64,000 bases of DNA from Saccharopolyspora soli (GCF_022678645.1 NZ_JALBWV010000004.1:1-64000), one strand, 5' to 3'; shown: positions 8,354 through 19,913, numbered from the stretch's first letter. Numbers and translations: made by a program. Notes: a model not told the origin generated them from the sequence alone.

Positions 8354-8990
8354 GGCGTTCCAACCTCCGCACCAACAGCGATGACGGGTAGCTCAGCAGC
8401 AGGAAGCAGATGCCCGCCAGGGTGAGCGGCTCGACGTACCGGTAGGCGTCCGATCCGGCCTCCTGCGCCGCTCCCACCAAGTCGAGTACCCCGATCGCTA
8501 GCAGCAGTGGCGTTTCCTTGAACATCGAAATCGTGTAGTTGCCCAGCGCGGGCAGCACCCGCGGAATCGCCTGCGGGAGGATCACGCTCGTCCACACCCT
8601 GCGAGTGGGCAGGCTCAGCGCCGTCGCCGCCTCCCACTGGCCGCGCGGCACACCTTCTATCCCGGCTCGGTAGACCTCGGCGGTGTAGCAGGCGTAGTGC
8701 ACGCCGAGCCCGATCACCCCGGTGGTCAGCGAGGAGAACCGCAGGCCGATGTCCGGCAGCACGTTGAACAGGAAGTACAGCTGCACCAACAGCGGCGTGC
8801 TGCGGACGAACTCGATGAACAGCCAAACTGCCCGGCTGACCAGCCGAATCCGCGAACGCCGCAGCAGGGCCAGCACGAGACCGAGCACGAACGCCACGAT
8901 CGAGCCCAACACGGTCGCCTCGAAGGTCACCACCAGACCGCCGAGGATGTCCGGAATGATGCGCCCGGTGAACTCCCAGTCCCAGATCAT
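8340..8990 (-). CDS. ehuD: ABC transporter permease (EhuD-like)
   Basis: 216-aa inner-membrane permease of the His/Glu/Gln/ectoine family, with about five hydrophobic segments. The family features VRSTPLLVQL and the cytoplasmic EAA loop (GVPRGQWEAATAL...) that docks on the ATPase are both visible. Its ATG directly abuts the ehuC stop codon, so the two permeases are translationally coupled and probably form a heterodimer. It lies in the ehuB-C-D-A operon. Confidence 0.85.
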   Translation of the reverse strand: MIWDWEFTGRIIPDILGGLVVTFEATVLGSIVAFVLGLVLALLRRSRIRLVSRAVWLFIEFVRSTPLLVQLYFLFNVLPDIGLRFSSLTTGVIGLGVHYACYTAEVYRAGIEGVPRGQWEAATALSLPTRRVWTSVILPQAIPRVLPALGNYTISMFKETPLLLAIGVLDLVGAAQEAGSDAYRYVEPLTLAGICFLLLSYPSSLLVRRLERRVGI

Positions 8991-9704
8991 CTACACCGCC
9001 CCGCCTTCGACCCGGCCCAGGGCCTGCGCCGGTTCGACGGGCGTGCGGCCGACGGCCGCCGCGGCACGCCGTTCCAGGACGCGCATCACCGTCGTGATCA
9101 GCACCGACAGCACCAGGTACAGCGCCAGCATCAGCAGGTAGATCAGCGCGGTCTGGCCGGTGAAGTTCGGTTCGAGGACATCCCGGCCCTGGTAGGCGAT
9201 ATCGTGCACGAAGATCAGGGACAGCAGCGAACTGCTCTTCAGCAGTTGGATGAACAGGTTGTTGAACGGTGGGATCATCTCCACCATCGCCTGCGGCAGG
9301 ATCACCCGCCACATCCGCTGCACCGCGCTGAAGTTCAGCGCGACCGCGCATTCGTACTGCGCTTTCGGCACCGCTTGCACCGCGCCCCGCACTATCTCGC
9401 CGCCGTATGCGCCGTGGTTGAGACCTAGCACGAGGATGCCCGCCCAAAGCGGCAGCAGTTCGAAGCCGACCAGCAACGGCAACGCGAAGAAGATCCAGAA
9501 CAGTTGGACCACTTCGGACGTGCCGCGCCAGACCTCGACGTAGACGCGCGCGATGACCCGCACCCACCGCCACGGCGACAGCATGCCGAGCCCAGCGATG
9601 AACGACAGCACGATGCACAGCGCGATGCCGCACAAAGTCGCGATCACCGTCGCGGGCACGCCTTGCAGCAGGACCGAGAGGAAGTGCGAGAAGTTCGCGA
9701 ACAT
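8991..9704 (-). CDS. ehuC: ABC transporter permease (EhuC-like)
   Basis: 237-aa membrane permease paired with EhuD. It has an N-terminal hydrophobic region, the WRGTSEVVQLFW motif and an EAA loop (AVPKAQYECAVALN). I chose ATG 9704 because GGGAGG precedes it by four bases. A GTG at 9734 would add ten residues and overlap the binding-protein gene. It is encoded immediately after ehuB. Confidence 0.85.
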   Translation of the reverse strand: MFANFSHFLSVLLQGVPATVIATLCGIALCIVLSFIAGLGMLSPWRWVRVIARVYVEVWRGTSEVVQLFWIFFALPLLVGFELLPLWAGILVLGLNHGAYGGEIVRGAVQAVPKAQYECAVALNFSAVQRMWRVILPQAMVEMIPPFNNLFIQLLKSSSLLSLIFVHDIAYQGRDVLEPNFTGQTALIYLLMLALYLVLSVLITTVMRVLERRAAAAVGRTPVEPAQALGRVEGGAV

Positions 9705-9726
9705 GCCGCCTCCCGCCACGCCGTGC

Positions 9727-10641
9727 TCAGCCACCGGCGCACAGCGTGTCCGTGGTCACTCCGGCCGGTGGCAGGTTGTCCTGGGTGAAGCCGAACGGTT
9801 CGGTGATCCGGACCCATTCGCCGCTGTTGTGCAGCTTCGTCAGCTCCGCGTTGAACGCCTCGCGCAGCGCGGCATCCGCTGAGCGGAACACGAACGCTCC
9901 CGCCTGCACCTCGGCCTTGCCGTTGATCACCGGCGTGAATCCCCTGGTCACCTCGACCGGTGCGCCGGGGCTCTTCCGCACCACGTCGTTGAGCGAGATG
10001 TTGGTCAACGCGGCGCAGTAGACGCGCTTGTCGGTCACTGCCTGCAACAGCGCGTTCTGCGTGTCGAAGACCTGCACCTGGGAGTCCGGCACGCCCAGCC
10101 GCTGCGCGTAGCTCTTCTCAACCGCGCCGCTGAGCACTGCGAGGTTGAGCTTCTTGCGCACGACATCTTCGAAAGTGGCGACGCCTTCCGGGTTTCCCCT
10201 GGGCACCAGGAACGCGGTCGGGGCGACGTAGTCCGGGACCGAGAACGCGGCGTTCCTGCAGCGCTCCGGGGTGATGAACATGCCAGCCGCGACCACGGCG
10301 AACTTGCCCGCGTTCAGGGCCGGGATCAGCTGGTTGAAGTCGACCTGCGACGCCTGCACGTTGTTGACGCCCAGGTTCCGGAACACCGCGCGCGCCACCT
10401 CCGGCGCCTCGCCGGTGACCTTGCCGGTCTGGTCGGTGAACCCGTAGGGCGCCTCACCAGCGATGCCAGCCTGGATGGTGCCCGAGCTGCGGGCCGCGGC
10501 CAGTGGATCACCACCGGCACCACCGCCGCCGGTGCGAGTGCACCCGGTGAGCACGCCGCCACCCAGGACCAACGCACCTGCGGCGACACCCGAGCCCTTC
10601 AGGAAGTCCCGACGCGTCCACCCCGTGTTCGCCATGACCAT
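9727..10641 (-). CDS. ehuB: Ectoine/hydroxyectoine-type solute-binding lipoprotein (EhuB-like)
   Basis: 304-aa extracellular binding protein and first gene of the transporter operon. The N-terminus combines a twin-arginine motif (RRDFLKG, residues 10-16), a hydrophobic stretch and a lipobox ending LTGC with Cys about 34. This predicts a Tat-exported lipoprotein anchored outside the membrane. The mature part follows the type-3 periplasmic binding protein pattern (APYGFTD, GKFAVVAAGMFITPERC). The EhuB assignment is favoured by the PERC-containing segment and the operon order. ATG 10641 follows AAGGGG; ATG 10635 is also possible. Confidence 0.85.
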   Translation of the reverse strand: MVMANTGWTRRDFLKGSGVAAGALVLGGGVLTGCTRTGGGGAGGDPLAAARSSGTIQAGIAGEAPYGFTDQTGKVTGEAPEVARAVFRNLGVNNVQASQVDFNQLIPALNAGKFAVVAAGMFITPERCRNAAFSVPDYVAPTAFLVPRGNPEGVATFEDVVRKKLNLAVLSGAVEKSYAQRLGVPDSQVQVFDTQNALLQAVTDKRVYCAALTNISLNDVVRKSPGAPVEVTRGFTPVINGKAEVQAGAFVFRSADAALREAFNAELTKLHNSGEWVRITEPFGFTQDNLPPAGVTTDTLCAGG

Positions 10642-10726
10642 CGCCCCTTCAAAGCGGGAGCAGGGTCTCCGCCTATGGTCAGGGCCAAAGTTGTGATTTG
10701 CATCACGAAACCGGTAGTGGAACGGC

Positions 10727-11983
10727 TCAGTCGGTCACTCGTTCGATATCAGCGCCGAGGGCGCACAGATTTTCCACGAAGTTCGGGTAGCCGCGGTCGA
10801 TGTGGAAGACATCCCACACCTCTGTCACACCATCCGCGCACAGCCCCGCCAGCACCAGCCCCACACCGGCCCGGATGTCGGTCGCCCACACCGGGGCGCT
10901 GGACAGCTTGTCCAGGCCGCGCACCACCGCGTGGTGCCCGTCGGTGCGCGCATCGGCGCCCATCCGCACCAGTTCCTCGATGAACCGGAAGCGGGATTCG
11001 AACAGGTTCTCGGTGATCATCGAGGTGCCGTCAGCCACTGCGGACAGCGCCAGCGCCATCGGCTGCAGATCGGTCGGGAATCCCGGGAACGGCAGCGTCA
11101 CGAAGTCCACGGCGTGCGGGCGGCCGGGCAACACCACCCGGAAGCTCTCCTCGGCGGTGGTCACCTCGGCACCCGCGCTGCGCAGCTTCTCCAGCACCAG
11201 GTTCACATGCCGGGGGTCGACGCCCCGCACCGTGATGTCACCGCGAGTGGCAGCGGCGGCGAACGCCCAGGTCGCACCGACGATCCGGTCGCCGATCACG
11301 CGATGTTCGACGGCCTTCAACGCGGACACGCCGTGCACCGTCAGCGTCGAGGTGCCGGAGCCTTCGATCTTGGCGCCCATCTGCTGAAGCATCACGCAGA
11401 GATCGACGATTTCCGGCTCCCGCGCCGCGTTGTCGATCACCGTGGTGCCTTCGGCCAGCACCGCGGCCATCAGGATGTTCTCCGTCGCACCCACGCTGGG
11501 GAAGTCCAGCCAGATCTGGGCGCCGCGCAGGTTCTCCGCCTCGGCCACCACCGCGCCGTGCTCGATGTGGCTGCTGGCGCCGAGCTGCCGGAGGCCGTTC
11601 TGGTGCATGTCCAGCGGCCGCGAACCGATCGCGTCGCCGCCTGGCAGCGTCACCACCGCGCGACGGCATCGGGCGACCAGGGGCCCCAGCACGCACACCG
11701 ACGCGCGGAGCTTGCCCATCGACGGCGAGATCGCTTCGTGGCTGATCGTCGCCGGAGTCGTGATGCGCACCGTGCCGCCGTTGATCGACACCTCGCAGCC
11801 GAGGCTGCGCAGCACGTCGGCCATCAGCGGAACGTCGAGGATCTCCGGGCAGTTGACGATCGTCGTCGTGCCCTCCGCCAGCAGCGCCGCCGCCATCAGC
11901 TTCAGCACGCTGTTCTTCGCCCCGACCACGTCGACCTCGCCGACGAGGCGCGCTCCGCCGTGTACCCGGAAGTGCTCACTCAC
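10727..11983 (-). CDS. murA: UDP-N-acetylglucosamine 1-carboxyvinyltransferase MurA
   Basis: 418-aa enzyme transferring enolpyruvate from PEP to UDP-GlcNAc, the first committed step of peptidoglycan synthesis in the cytoplasm. The family hallmarks GAKNSVLK near the N-terminus, [16 protein letters not shown] and the [12 protein letters not shown] end are all present. The catalytic loop reads GGDAIGSRP with Asp at residue 117, where fosfomycin-sensitive enzymes have Cys. This is the same substitution as in Mycobacterium tuberculosis MurA and predicts intrinsic fosfomycin resistance. I chose GTG 11983, which gives the usual actinobacterial length. It is divergent from the cobalamin adenosyltransferase, as in mycobacteria. 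Confidence 0.97.
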   Translation of the reverse strand: MSEHFRVHGGARLVGEVDVVGAKNSVLKLMAAALLAEGTTTIVNCPEILDVPLMADVLRSLGCEVSINGGTVRITTPATISHEAISPSMGKLRASVCVLGPLVARCRRAVVTLPGGDAIGSRPLDMHQNGLRQLGASSHIEHGAVVAEAENLRGAQIWLDFPSVGATENILMAAVLAEGTTVIDNAAREPEIVDLCVMLQQMGAKIEGSGTSTLTVHGVSALKAVEHRVIGDRIVGATWAFAAAATRGDITVRGVDPRHVNLVLEKLRSAGAEVTTAEESFRVVLPGRPHAVDFVTLPFPGFPTDLQPMALALSAVADGTSMITENLFESRFRFIEELVRMGADARTDGHHAVVRGLDKLSSAPVWATDIRAGVGLVLAGLCADGVTEVWDVFHIDRGYPNFVENLCALGADIERVTD

Positions 11984-12040
11984 GAGGAACGAGGTTACGA
12001 CCCAACCCCCGCCACCGTCAGAGCGGGTGCGGCCGCGCGA

Positions 12041-12124
12041 GCATGGGAACCTTCCTGTCATCCAAAGGCCACCGTGCTCGGCTCCGCCGCCCCGCACACG
12101 TGCAGCATGGGAACCTTCCTGTCA
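12041..12124 (+). repeat. Two direct copies of the dispersed repeat in the murA-pduO divergent gap
   Basis: Perfect cores occur at 12045-12060 and 12109-12124, both preceded by GCAT and both in plus orientation. The second ends 42 bases before the ATG of the adenosyltransferase, so it probably lies in that gene's promoter or 5' leader. This is one of only two repeat loci not between gene 3' ends, and there is no inverted partner to make a hairpin. Confidence 0.85.
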
Positions 12125-12166
12125 CTGCTGGCCGCCGCACCGGCCGGGGCCGCCTACGCTGTCGGC

Positions 12167-12739
12167 ATGGCAGTCCACCTCACGAGGATCTACACGCGGG
12201 CCGGTGATTCGGGCACCACTCGCCTGTCGGACAACTCCAAAGTGCACAAGACCGACCCGCGTCTGGTCGCTTACGCCGATGTGGACGAGACGAATTCGGT
12301 ACTCGGTGTCGCGTTGGCCACCGCGCGGTTCGACGACAACGTCATCGAGGTGCTGAGGGCGGTGCAGAACGACCTGTTCGACGTGGGCGCCGATCTGTCC
12401 ACGCCAGTGGTCGAGAACCCGAAGTACCCGCCGCTGCGCGTGACCCAGGCATACGTCGACCGCCTCGAAAAGTGGTGCGACGAGTTCAACTCCCGGCTGG
12501 GCAAGCTGGACTCGTTCATCCTGCCCGGCGGCACCCCCGGCGGCGCGCTGTTGCACCAGGCCCGGGTCGTGGCTCGACGCGCGGAGCGGTCGGCGTGGGC
12601 GTTGCAGGAAGCCGATGGCGAGCGCACCTCAGCACTGCCCGCGAAATACCTGAACCGACTGTCGGATCTGCTCTTCATCCTCGCGCGCGTGGCGAATCCG
12701 GACGGCGACATCCTCTGGAAGCCCGGCGGCAACGCCTAG
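12167..12739 (+). CDS. pduO: Cob(I)alamin adenosyltransferase, PduO type
   Basis: 190-aa ATP:corrinoid adenosyltransferase that makes adenosylcobalamin from reduced cobalamin and ATP. The N-terminal ATP-binding signature IYTRAGDSGTTRL is followed by DVDETNSVLG and the C-terminal arginine-rich RARVVARRAERS-like helix and YLNRLSDLLF, all diagnostic of the PduO family. ATG 12167 begins the conserved MAVHLTRIYTR. The longer frame upstream is antisense to murA and is not coding. The 3' end overlaps the convergent GNAT gene by four bases. The M. tuberculosis orthologue also sits beside murA. Confidence 0.95.
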   Translation: MAVHLTRIYTRAGDSGTTRLSDNSKVHKTDPRLVAYADVDETNSVLGVALATARFDDNVIEVLRAVQNDLFDVGADLSTPVVENPKYPPLRVTQAYVDRLEKWCDEFNSRLGKLDSFILPGGTPGGALLHQARVVARRAERSAWALQEADGERTSALPAKYLNRLSDLLFILARVANPDGDILWKPGGNA

Positions 12740-13206
12740 AGGTCCTTGGCGAAGCACCTGCTCAGCGGGTCGTCGCGGTACACACCGAACTTCTCCATCT
12801 CGGTGTAACCGGAGGAGGTGTAGAGGCTGATCGCCTCTGGTTGGCGCGTGCCGGTTTCCAGCACCAAGCGCTTGCGACCGGCCAAGGAGGCGGTGGTCTC
12901 CAACTCCGCGAGCAGCCGCCGGGCCAACCCGTTGCCGCGCGCCTCGGGAACGATGTACATCCGCTTGATCTCCGCGTCACCGTCGCGGAACCCGGACTCC
13001 TTGCCGTCGTGGATCCGCCACCCGCCGGAGGCGACCGCCAGGCCGTCGCGGTAGCCCACCAGGAACAGGCCGTTGGGTGGCTGGAACTCGACGGGGTCCA
13101 CCACCGTCACATCCTCCTCGCCGTAGCGGACCACGTACTCCAGTTGCAGGGCGTCGATCAACTTCTTGGAGTCGGGGTGGTCGTAACCAACCGTCTCGAT
13201 GCGCAT
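12736..13206 (-). CDS. GNAT family N-acetyltransferase
   Basis: 156-aa single-domain acetyl-CoA-dependent acetyltransferase. The acetyl-CoA pyrophosphate loop is PEARGNGLARRLL, preceded by the strand EIKRMYIV and followed by LVLETGTRQPEAISLYTSSGY. The acceptor substrate is unknown. A second GNAT gene lies 29 bases upstream on the same strand, and the two proteins share the RM(Y/W)I-PE-RG-G and ALY-SSGY layout. They look like a diverged tandem duplication. Confidence 0.85.
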   Translation of the reverse strand: MRIETVGYDHPDSKKLIDALQLEYVVRYGEEDVTVVDPVEFQPPNGLFLVGYRDGLAVASGGWRIHDGKESGFRDGDAEIKRMYIVPEARGNGLARRLLAELETTASLAGRKRLVLETGTRQPEAISLYTSSGYTEMEKFGVYRDDPLSRCFAKDL

Positions 13207-13235
13207 TTCCGCAGCCTACGACGGCCCTGATCCGA

Positions 13236-13712
13236 TCAACGCATGGTTTTTTCGAACCAGTGCTTCGCATATTGGTTGTCGTTGTAGGCCGGGACTTCCC
13301 GGTAACCGGACGACGCGTACAGCGCGCGGGCCTCGTGGAGTTCAGCGGCGGTGTCCAGGCGCACCAGAGCGCAACCGTGCTGTCGCGCGCGTTCCTCCAG
13401 TGCCGCGAGCAGTGCCCGACCGGCGCCCTTGCCGCGCAGTTCGGGCGCGATCCACATGCGGCGGATCTCGCCGATGCCGCCTGGCTCGGTGCGTAGTGCG
13501 CCGCAGCCCAGCACCTGCCCGTCCACGCGCACCACCAAGAACTCCCCAACCGGCGGGGTGAAGTCGCCTTTCGCGGGTGGGGCGGCGCGGCTGGTGTCGA
13601 ATCCTTCCGGGAAGCGGCGGCCCAACTCCGCGACGTACTCCCCGAGGGCGTACTGGGCAGCTGGGCTGTCGATGGGCTCTGCTTCGATCGTGAAACTGGC
13701 TTGCTTCGTCAC
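13236..13712 (-). CDS. GNAT family N-acetyltransferase
   Basis: 158-aa acetyltransferase with the CoA loop APELRGKGAGRALL and the C-terminal ALYASSGYREVPAYN motif. It is upstream of and probably co-transcribed with the second GNAT gene at 12736-13206. It is divergent from the LysR gene at 13784, whose candidate operator (13757-13775) lies in the short gap, so the LysR protein may control both acetyltransferases. No substrate can be assigned. Confidence 0.85.
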   Translation of the reverse strand: MTKQASFTIEAEPIDSPAAQYALGEYVAELGRRFPEGFDTSRAAPPAKGDFTPPVGEFLVVRVDGQVLGCGALRTEPGGIGEIRRMWIAPELRGKGAGRALLAALEERARQHGCALVRLDTAAELHEARALYASSGYREVPAYNDNQYAKHWFEKTMR

Positions 13713-13756
13713 GCCACCAGTCTCCCCCCGATCATTGATTCACTTCCAGTTACGCA

Positions 13757-13775
13757 ACTTTAGGGCGCGTAAAGT
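13757..13775. promoter_or_regulatory. LysR-type operator ACTTTA-N7-TAAAGT
   Basis: A perfect 6-bp inverted repeat with a 7-base spacer contains the T-N11-A pattern of LysR-family sites. It lies nine bases before the LysR start codon, in the gap divergent from the GNAT pair, as expected for an autoregulatory site. Confidence 0.6.
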
Positions 13776-13783
13776 AGAACTTC

Positions 13784-14689
13784 ATGCTTGATCCGTCGCG
13801 CCTGCTCATCTTGCTGGCCCTCCGCGAACAGGGCAGCGTCACCCGCGCCGCTGAGCAGTTGAGGCGCACTCCTCCGGCGGTGTCCCAACAGCTGGCTCGC
13901 CTGGAGGACGAGGTGGGCGCCCAACTCGTCGAACGGCACGCCCATGGTGTCCGCCTGACGCCGTTGGGCAACCGCCTGGCCGAACAAGCCGAGCGCATCG
14001 CCGCGGCGCTCGGTGACGCGACCGATGACGCCGCGCGATTTCGCGACGAGCACCGCAACCAGTTGCGCCTCGGCGCCTTTCCCACCGCTGGGCTCGCCCT
14101 GCTACCGGAAACGTTGGCCGCGTTGCGACACCGGCACCCAGAAGCCGAATTGTCCGTTGTCGATCTCGGCCCCGCGGAGGGCATCGAACGGGTCGCCGCG
14201 CACCAGCTCGACTTGGCACTGGTCGGCGAATACGACGAAGCACTCGACGTGCCACCGGGCGTGCGACTCGTTCACCTCCTGGACGATCCGATCCACGCCG
14301 TGCTACCCGGTGATCACCGGCTGGCCGGACGGCTCGCGCCTCGGCTGCGCGACTTCCGGAGCGACGCGTGGGCATGCGCCCCGCGCAGCCTGCCGAACCG
14401 CCGCCAACTGGAAACCGCGGCCCGCGCAGAGGGATTCACGCCGAACGTGACCTTCGAGTTCGAGTCCTACGCCGTCGCCCAGGCAGTGGTCTCGGCCGGA
14501 GTGGCGGTGGCGTTCGTCCCCCGCCTCGCCGTCACCGACCCTCCGGGCACACGGCACCGGCCGCTGGCATCCGGGCTGCACCGCCGCATCCACGCGGCAG
14601 TGCCGACCAGCACCCGCCACGCGCCGCTGACCGACGTCTTCCGCCAACTGCTCCACGACATCTGCGCCGAACTCGTCCAACGGCGGTGA
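13784..14689 (+). CDS. LysR family transcriptional regulator
   Basis: 301-aa regulator. The N-terminal winged helix-turn-helix reads SVTRAAEQLRRTPPAVSQQLARLE at about residues 17-40, followed by a linker helix and a periplasmic-binding-like effector domain. The start is ATG 13784, which matches the usual beginning of the family just before the first helix. The effector is unknown. It is divergent from two GNAT genes and ends immediately before the perfect repeat hairpin at 14695-14732. Confidence 0.88.
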   Translation: MLDPSRLLILLALREQGSVTRAAEQLRRTPPAVSQQLARLEDEVGAQLVERHAHGVRLTPLGNRLAEQAERIAAALGDATDDAARFRDEHRNQLRLGAFPTAGLALLPETLAALRHRHPEAELSVVDLGPAEGIERVAAHQLDLALVGEYDEALDVPPGVRLVHLLDDPIHAVLPGDHRLAGRLAPRLRDFRSDAWACAPRSLPNRRQLETAARAEGFTPNVTFEFESYAVAQAVVSAGVAVAFVPRLAVTDPPGTRHRPLASGLHRRIHAAVPTSTRHAPLTDVFRQLLHDICAELVQRR

Positions 14690-14690
14690 A

Positions 14691-14736
14691 GCATGGGAAC
14701 CTTCCTGTCAGCCACGTGACAGGAAGGTTCCCTTGC
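14691..14736. repeat. Perfect inverted pair of the dispersed repeat (hairpin)
   Basis: A forward core at 14695-14710 and an inverted core at 14717-14732 are perfect complements over 16 bases, with a 6-base loop GCCACG. The flanking GCAT and TTGC keep the extended consensus. It starts two bases after the LysR stop codon and lies 50 bases from the end of the convergent DUF2550 gene. It is probably a terminator or mRNA 3'-end stabiliser for the plus-strand gene. Confidence 0.9.
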
Positions 14737-14750
14737 TGACACACGGGCAC

Positions 14751-14779
14751 AAAAAAGCGGGGTCCGTTGTGGACCCCGC
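14751..14779 (-). terminator. Rho-independent terminator of the atp operon
   Basis: On the minus strand the hairpin GCGGGGTCC-ACAAC-GGACCCCGC is followed directly by six Ts. It lies seven bases after the DUF2550 stop codon. This is a classical intrinsic terminator closing the atpB-to-DUF2550 transcript. Confidence 0.9.
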
Positions 14780-14785
14780 TGCCGG

Positions 14786-15223
14786 TCAAGATGCCCAAGG
14801 CACCGATCGTCCCGGTGGAGCGGATTCGAGCCAGGACAGGAAGCCGGTCAACGCGTCCCGGCCCATCGCGAGTTCGAGTTTCGGGCCGGTCAGGTCGAGC
14901 ACCGTCGACCCGGTGGGCATCGCGTACGCCTCTGCCACCGACGGTTCACGGCGCCGCGCGATCTCCACATCCCGCCGGTTGATCACCCAGTTCGGCCCGG
15001 ACCGCAGGCTCAGCACGCGGTACCAGGCGAATTCCTCGCCCCGGTAGTGCGCGACACCCAGATGCCAGCCGCGGCCGCTGCCGTCCTTGTGAGCGCGCAA
15101 CGCCACATCGATGCCCCCGACCCGCAGTTCTCTCAGCCGCCGCCACGCGAGCACCCCGACGATCAGGGCCGCGACCAGCAGCAGCCCGAACGCCACCACG
15201 AACAATACGACCGGGGAACCCAT
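14786..15223 (-). CDS. DUF2550 membrane protein
   Basis: 145-aa protein with a single N-terminal transmembrane segment (VVLFVVAFGLLLVAALIVGVL, about residues 4-24) and a cytoplasmic domain containing WHLGVAHYRGEEFAWYRV and RRREPSVAE. This matches the actinobacterial DUF2550 family encoded just after atpC, as in M. tuberculosis Rv1312. The biochemical role is unknown. It follows atpC by 12 bases and is the last gene before the operon terminator. Confidence 0.88.
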   Translation of the reverse strand: MGSPVVLFVVAFGLLLVAALIVGVLAWRRLRELRVGGIDVALRAHKDGSGRGWHLGVAHYRGEEFAWYRVLSLRSGPNWVINRRDVEIARRREPSVAEAYAMPTGSTVLDLTGPKLELAMGRDALTGFLSWLESAPPGRSVPWAS

Positions 15224-15235
15224 GCGAGGCCCGGA

Positions 15236-15601
15236 TCAGGCCGAGTGGCCAGCTGCTCGCAATCGGCTCAGCGCCCGTGCTCGGGCCTGTTCATCAGCGC
15301 TCTTGACGTCCTCGCGGGCCTGCGCCACGTCGATCTCGTCGGCGAGCTCCGCGGTCTCAGCGAGCACGCTCACCCCATCCGAGGTGACCGACAGGAACCC
15401 GCCGTGCACCGCCGCGGTGACGGTCTCCTTCTCGGTGGTGGTGATGCGCACCACGCCACCCTCGATCAGCTCACCGAGCAGCGGCTCGTGTCCGGGCAGG
15501 ATGCCGATTTCTCCCTCGGTGGTCTGCGCGACCACGGCAGTCGCCTCCCCGGACCACAGGCGGCGCTCGACGGCGACCAGTTGGACGGACATGTTGGCCA
15601 C
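15236..15601 (-). CDS. atpC: ATP synthase F1 epsilon subunit
   Basis: 121-aa subunit of the central stalk that couples rotation to catalysis and can inhibit ATP hydrolysis. The N-terminal beta-barrel ([19 protein letters not shown], then [13 protein letters not shown]) is typical. The C-terminal helix is present but short. GTG 15601 follows AAGGAG by six bases. It is separated from atpD by an unusually long 226-base spacer containing a GC hairpin, so its expression may be tuned apart from the rest of the operon. Confidence 0.95.
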   Translation of the reverse strand: MANMSVQLVAVERRLWSGEATAVVAQTTEGEIGILPGHEPLLGELIEGGVVRITTTEKETVTAAVHGGFLSVTSDGVSVLAETAELADEIDVAQAREDVKSADEQARARALSRLRAAGHSA

Positions 15602-15827
15602 GCGCGTCTCCTTTGTCGGGTGTGTGCCCGCAGTCTAGCCAATGCCACCAGGGCGATCGTGACTGGCTGGGCTGGCCATCGGTCTTCTCACCACGCTCGC
15701 GCCGCCGCAGGATCTCGGACGTCGCACCGGACCACGAGCCTGGAGCACTTCATCGGCGACGGGGCCGGGGCCCGTGGGACCCCGACCCCGTCGCCGGTGC
15801 GCCGACCCCGTCAGCGGGGTCCGCCAC
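15602..15827 (-). other. 226-base spacer inside the atp operon (atpD to atpC)
   Basis: All other junctions from atpE to atpD are 1-67 bases, so this gap stands out. Near the atpD end it has a GACCCCG-CTGA-CGGGGTC hairpin (15804-15821) without a U-run, preceded and followed by further GGGGTC blocks. Near atpC, a minus-strand TAGACT sequence resembles a -10 element. It may be an attenuator plus a weak internal promoter. No ORF is seen. Confidence 0.55.
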
Positions 15828-18189
<2,362 letters not shown>

Positions 18190-18199
18190 GGCTATCCGG

Positions 18200-19846
18200 T
18201 CACTTCTTCGGAGCGGGTCGGTTGACCTTCACGGTCTCCTGGCCCACCTCGTCGGCCGCCAGCGCTTCCGCCTCCGGCTGTTCGGGCGTGACCGCGGAAC
18301 CGTCGGCAGCGGTGAACTGCTTCTTGAAGTCCTCCACCGATTCCACGATGAACTTGACACCGTCGTCGGAGAGCTGCTTGGTCTCGACGATGTCCTTCAG
18401 CACGGATTCGTGGGTGCGCCGCAGGTGCGCCAGGAACTCCGATTCGAACCGCCGCACGTCGCTGACCGGCACCGAGTCGAGGTGTCCCTGGGTGCCCAGG
18501 AACAGCGAGACGACCTCTTCCTCGACCGGCAGCGGGTCGCCCTGCCCCTGCTTGAGGACCTCCATCAGCCGGGCACCGCGCTCCAGCTGCGCCTTCGACG
18601 CGGCGTCCAGGTCGGAGGCGAACGCGGAGAACGCCTCCAGCTCGCGGAACTGGGCCAGGTCGATCTTCAGCGAGCCGGTGACCTTCCGGATCGCCTTGAT
18701 CTGCGCGGCACCACCGACGCGGGACACCGAGATGCCGACGTCGATGGCCGGGCGCTGACCGGAGTTGAACAGGTCGGACTGCAGGAAGCACTGCCCGTCG
18801 GTGATGGAGATGACGTTGGTCGGGATGTAGGCCGACACGTCGTTGGCCTTGGTCTCGATGATCGGCAGCCCCGTCATCGAACCGGCGCCCATCTCGTCGG
18901 AGAGCTTCGCGCAGCGCTCCAGCAGACGCGAGTGCAGGTAGAAGACGTCACCCGGGTATGCCTCGCGGCCCGGCGGGCGACGCAGCAGCAGCGAGATCGC
19001 CCGGTACGCCTCGGCCTGCTTGGTCAGGTCGTCGAAGACGATCAGGACGTGCTTGCCCTGGTACATCCAGTGCTGGCCGATGGCCGAACCGGCGTACGGG
19101 GCCAGCCACTTCAGGCCCGGCGCGTCGGAGGCGGGCGCGGCGACGATGGTGGTGTACTCCATCGCCCCGGCGTCCTCCAGGGACCGCTTCACCCCGGCGA
19201 TCGTGGAGCCCTTCTGCCCGATCGCCACGTAGATGCAGCGGACCTGCTTCTCCGGGTCACCGCTGTCCCAGTTGCTCTTCTGGTTGATGATCGTGTCGAC
19301 CGCGACGGTGGTCTTGCCGGTTTTGCGGTCGCCGATGATCAGCTGCCGCTGGCCGCGCCCGATCGGGGTCATCGAGTCGATGGCCTTGATCCCGGTCTGC
19401 AGCGGCTCGCTCACACCCTGGCGCTGCACGACCGTGGCGGCCTGCAGTTCCAGCGCGCGCTGCCGCTCCGCGACGACCTCGCCGAGCCCGTCGATCGGCT
19501 CGCCCAGCGGGTTGATCACGCGGCCGAGGAAGCCGTCGCCGACCGGCACCGACATGACGCGGCCGGTCCGCTTGACCTCCTGGCCTTCCTCGATCTTCTC
19601 GGATTCACCCAGGATGACCGCGCCGATCTCCTGAGCTTCCAGGTTCATCGCGACACCGTAGATGCCGCCGGGGAACTCCAGCAGTTCCTCGGTCATCACC
19701 GAAGGCAGACCCTCGACATGGGCGATGCCGTCACCGGTATCGGTGACGACCCCGACCTCCTCGCGGCTGACCTCCGGGGAGTAGCTGGAGACGTACTTCT
19801 CGATCGCACTGCGGATCTCGTCCGACGAGATCGTCAGCTCCGCCAT
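18200..19846 (-). CDS. atpA: ATP synthase F1 alpha subunit
   Basis: 548-aa non-catalytic nucleotide-binding subunit. It has the Walker A-like GDRKTGKTT, the [10 protein letters not shown] segment and the conserved ending [16 protein letters not shown]. The C-terminal about 35 residues (after the KKQFTAADG region) form an extra charged tail beyond the E. coli-type end, as commonly seen in actinobacteria. ATG 19846 is the conserved [11 protein letters not shown] start. Confidence 0.98.
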   Translation of the reverse strand: MAELTISSDEIRSAIEKYVSSYSPEVSREEVGVVTDTGDGIAHVEGLPSVMTEELLEFPGGIYGVAMNLEAQEIGAVILGESEKIEEGQEVKRTGRVMSVPVGDGFLGRVINPLGEPIDGLGEVVAERQRALELQAATVVQRQGVSEPLQTGIKAIDSMTPIGRGQRQLIIGDRKTGKTTVAVDTIINQKSNWDSGDPEKQVRCIYVAIGQKGSTIAGVKRSLEDAGAMEYTTIVAAPASDAPGLKWLAPYAGSAIGQHWMYQGKHVLIVFDDLTKQAEAYRAISLLLRRPPGREAYPGDVFYLHSRLLERCAKLSDEMGAGSMTGLPIIETKANDVSAYIPTNVISITDGQCFLQSDLFNSGQRPAIDVGISVSRVGGAAQIKAIRKVTGSLKIDLAQFRELEAFSAFASDLDAASKAQLERGARLMEVLKQGQGDPLPVEEEVVSLFLGTQGHLDSVPVSDVRRFESEFLAHLRRTHESVLKDIVETKQLSDDGVKFIVESVEDFKKQFTAADGSAVTPEQPEAEALAADEVGQETVKVNRPAPKK

Positions 19847-19913
19847 GTCTCGTTCCTGCCCTCGGTTCGTTCGTGGAAGGGAGTTGGTGTTCGGCGCGTC
19901 GCCGAGCCTTCGG

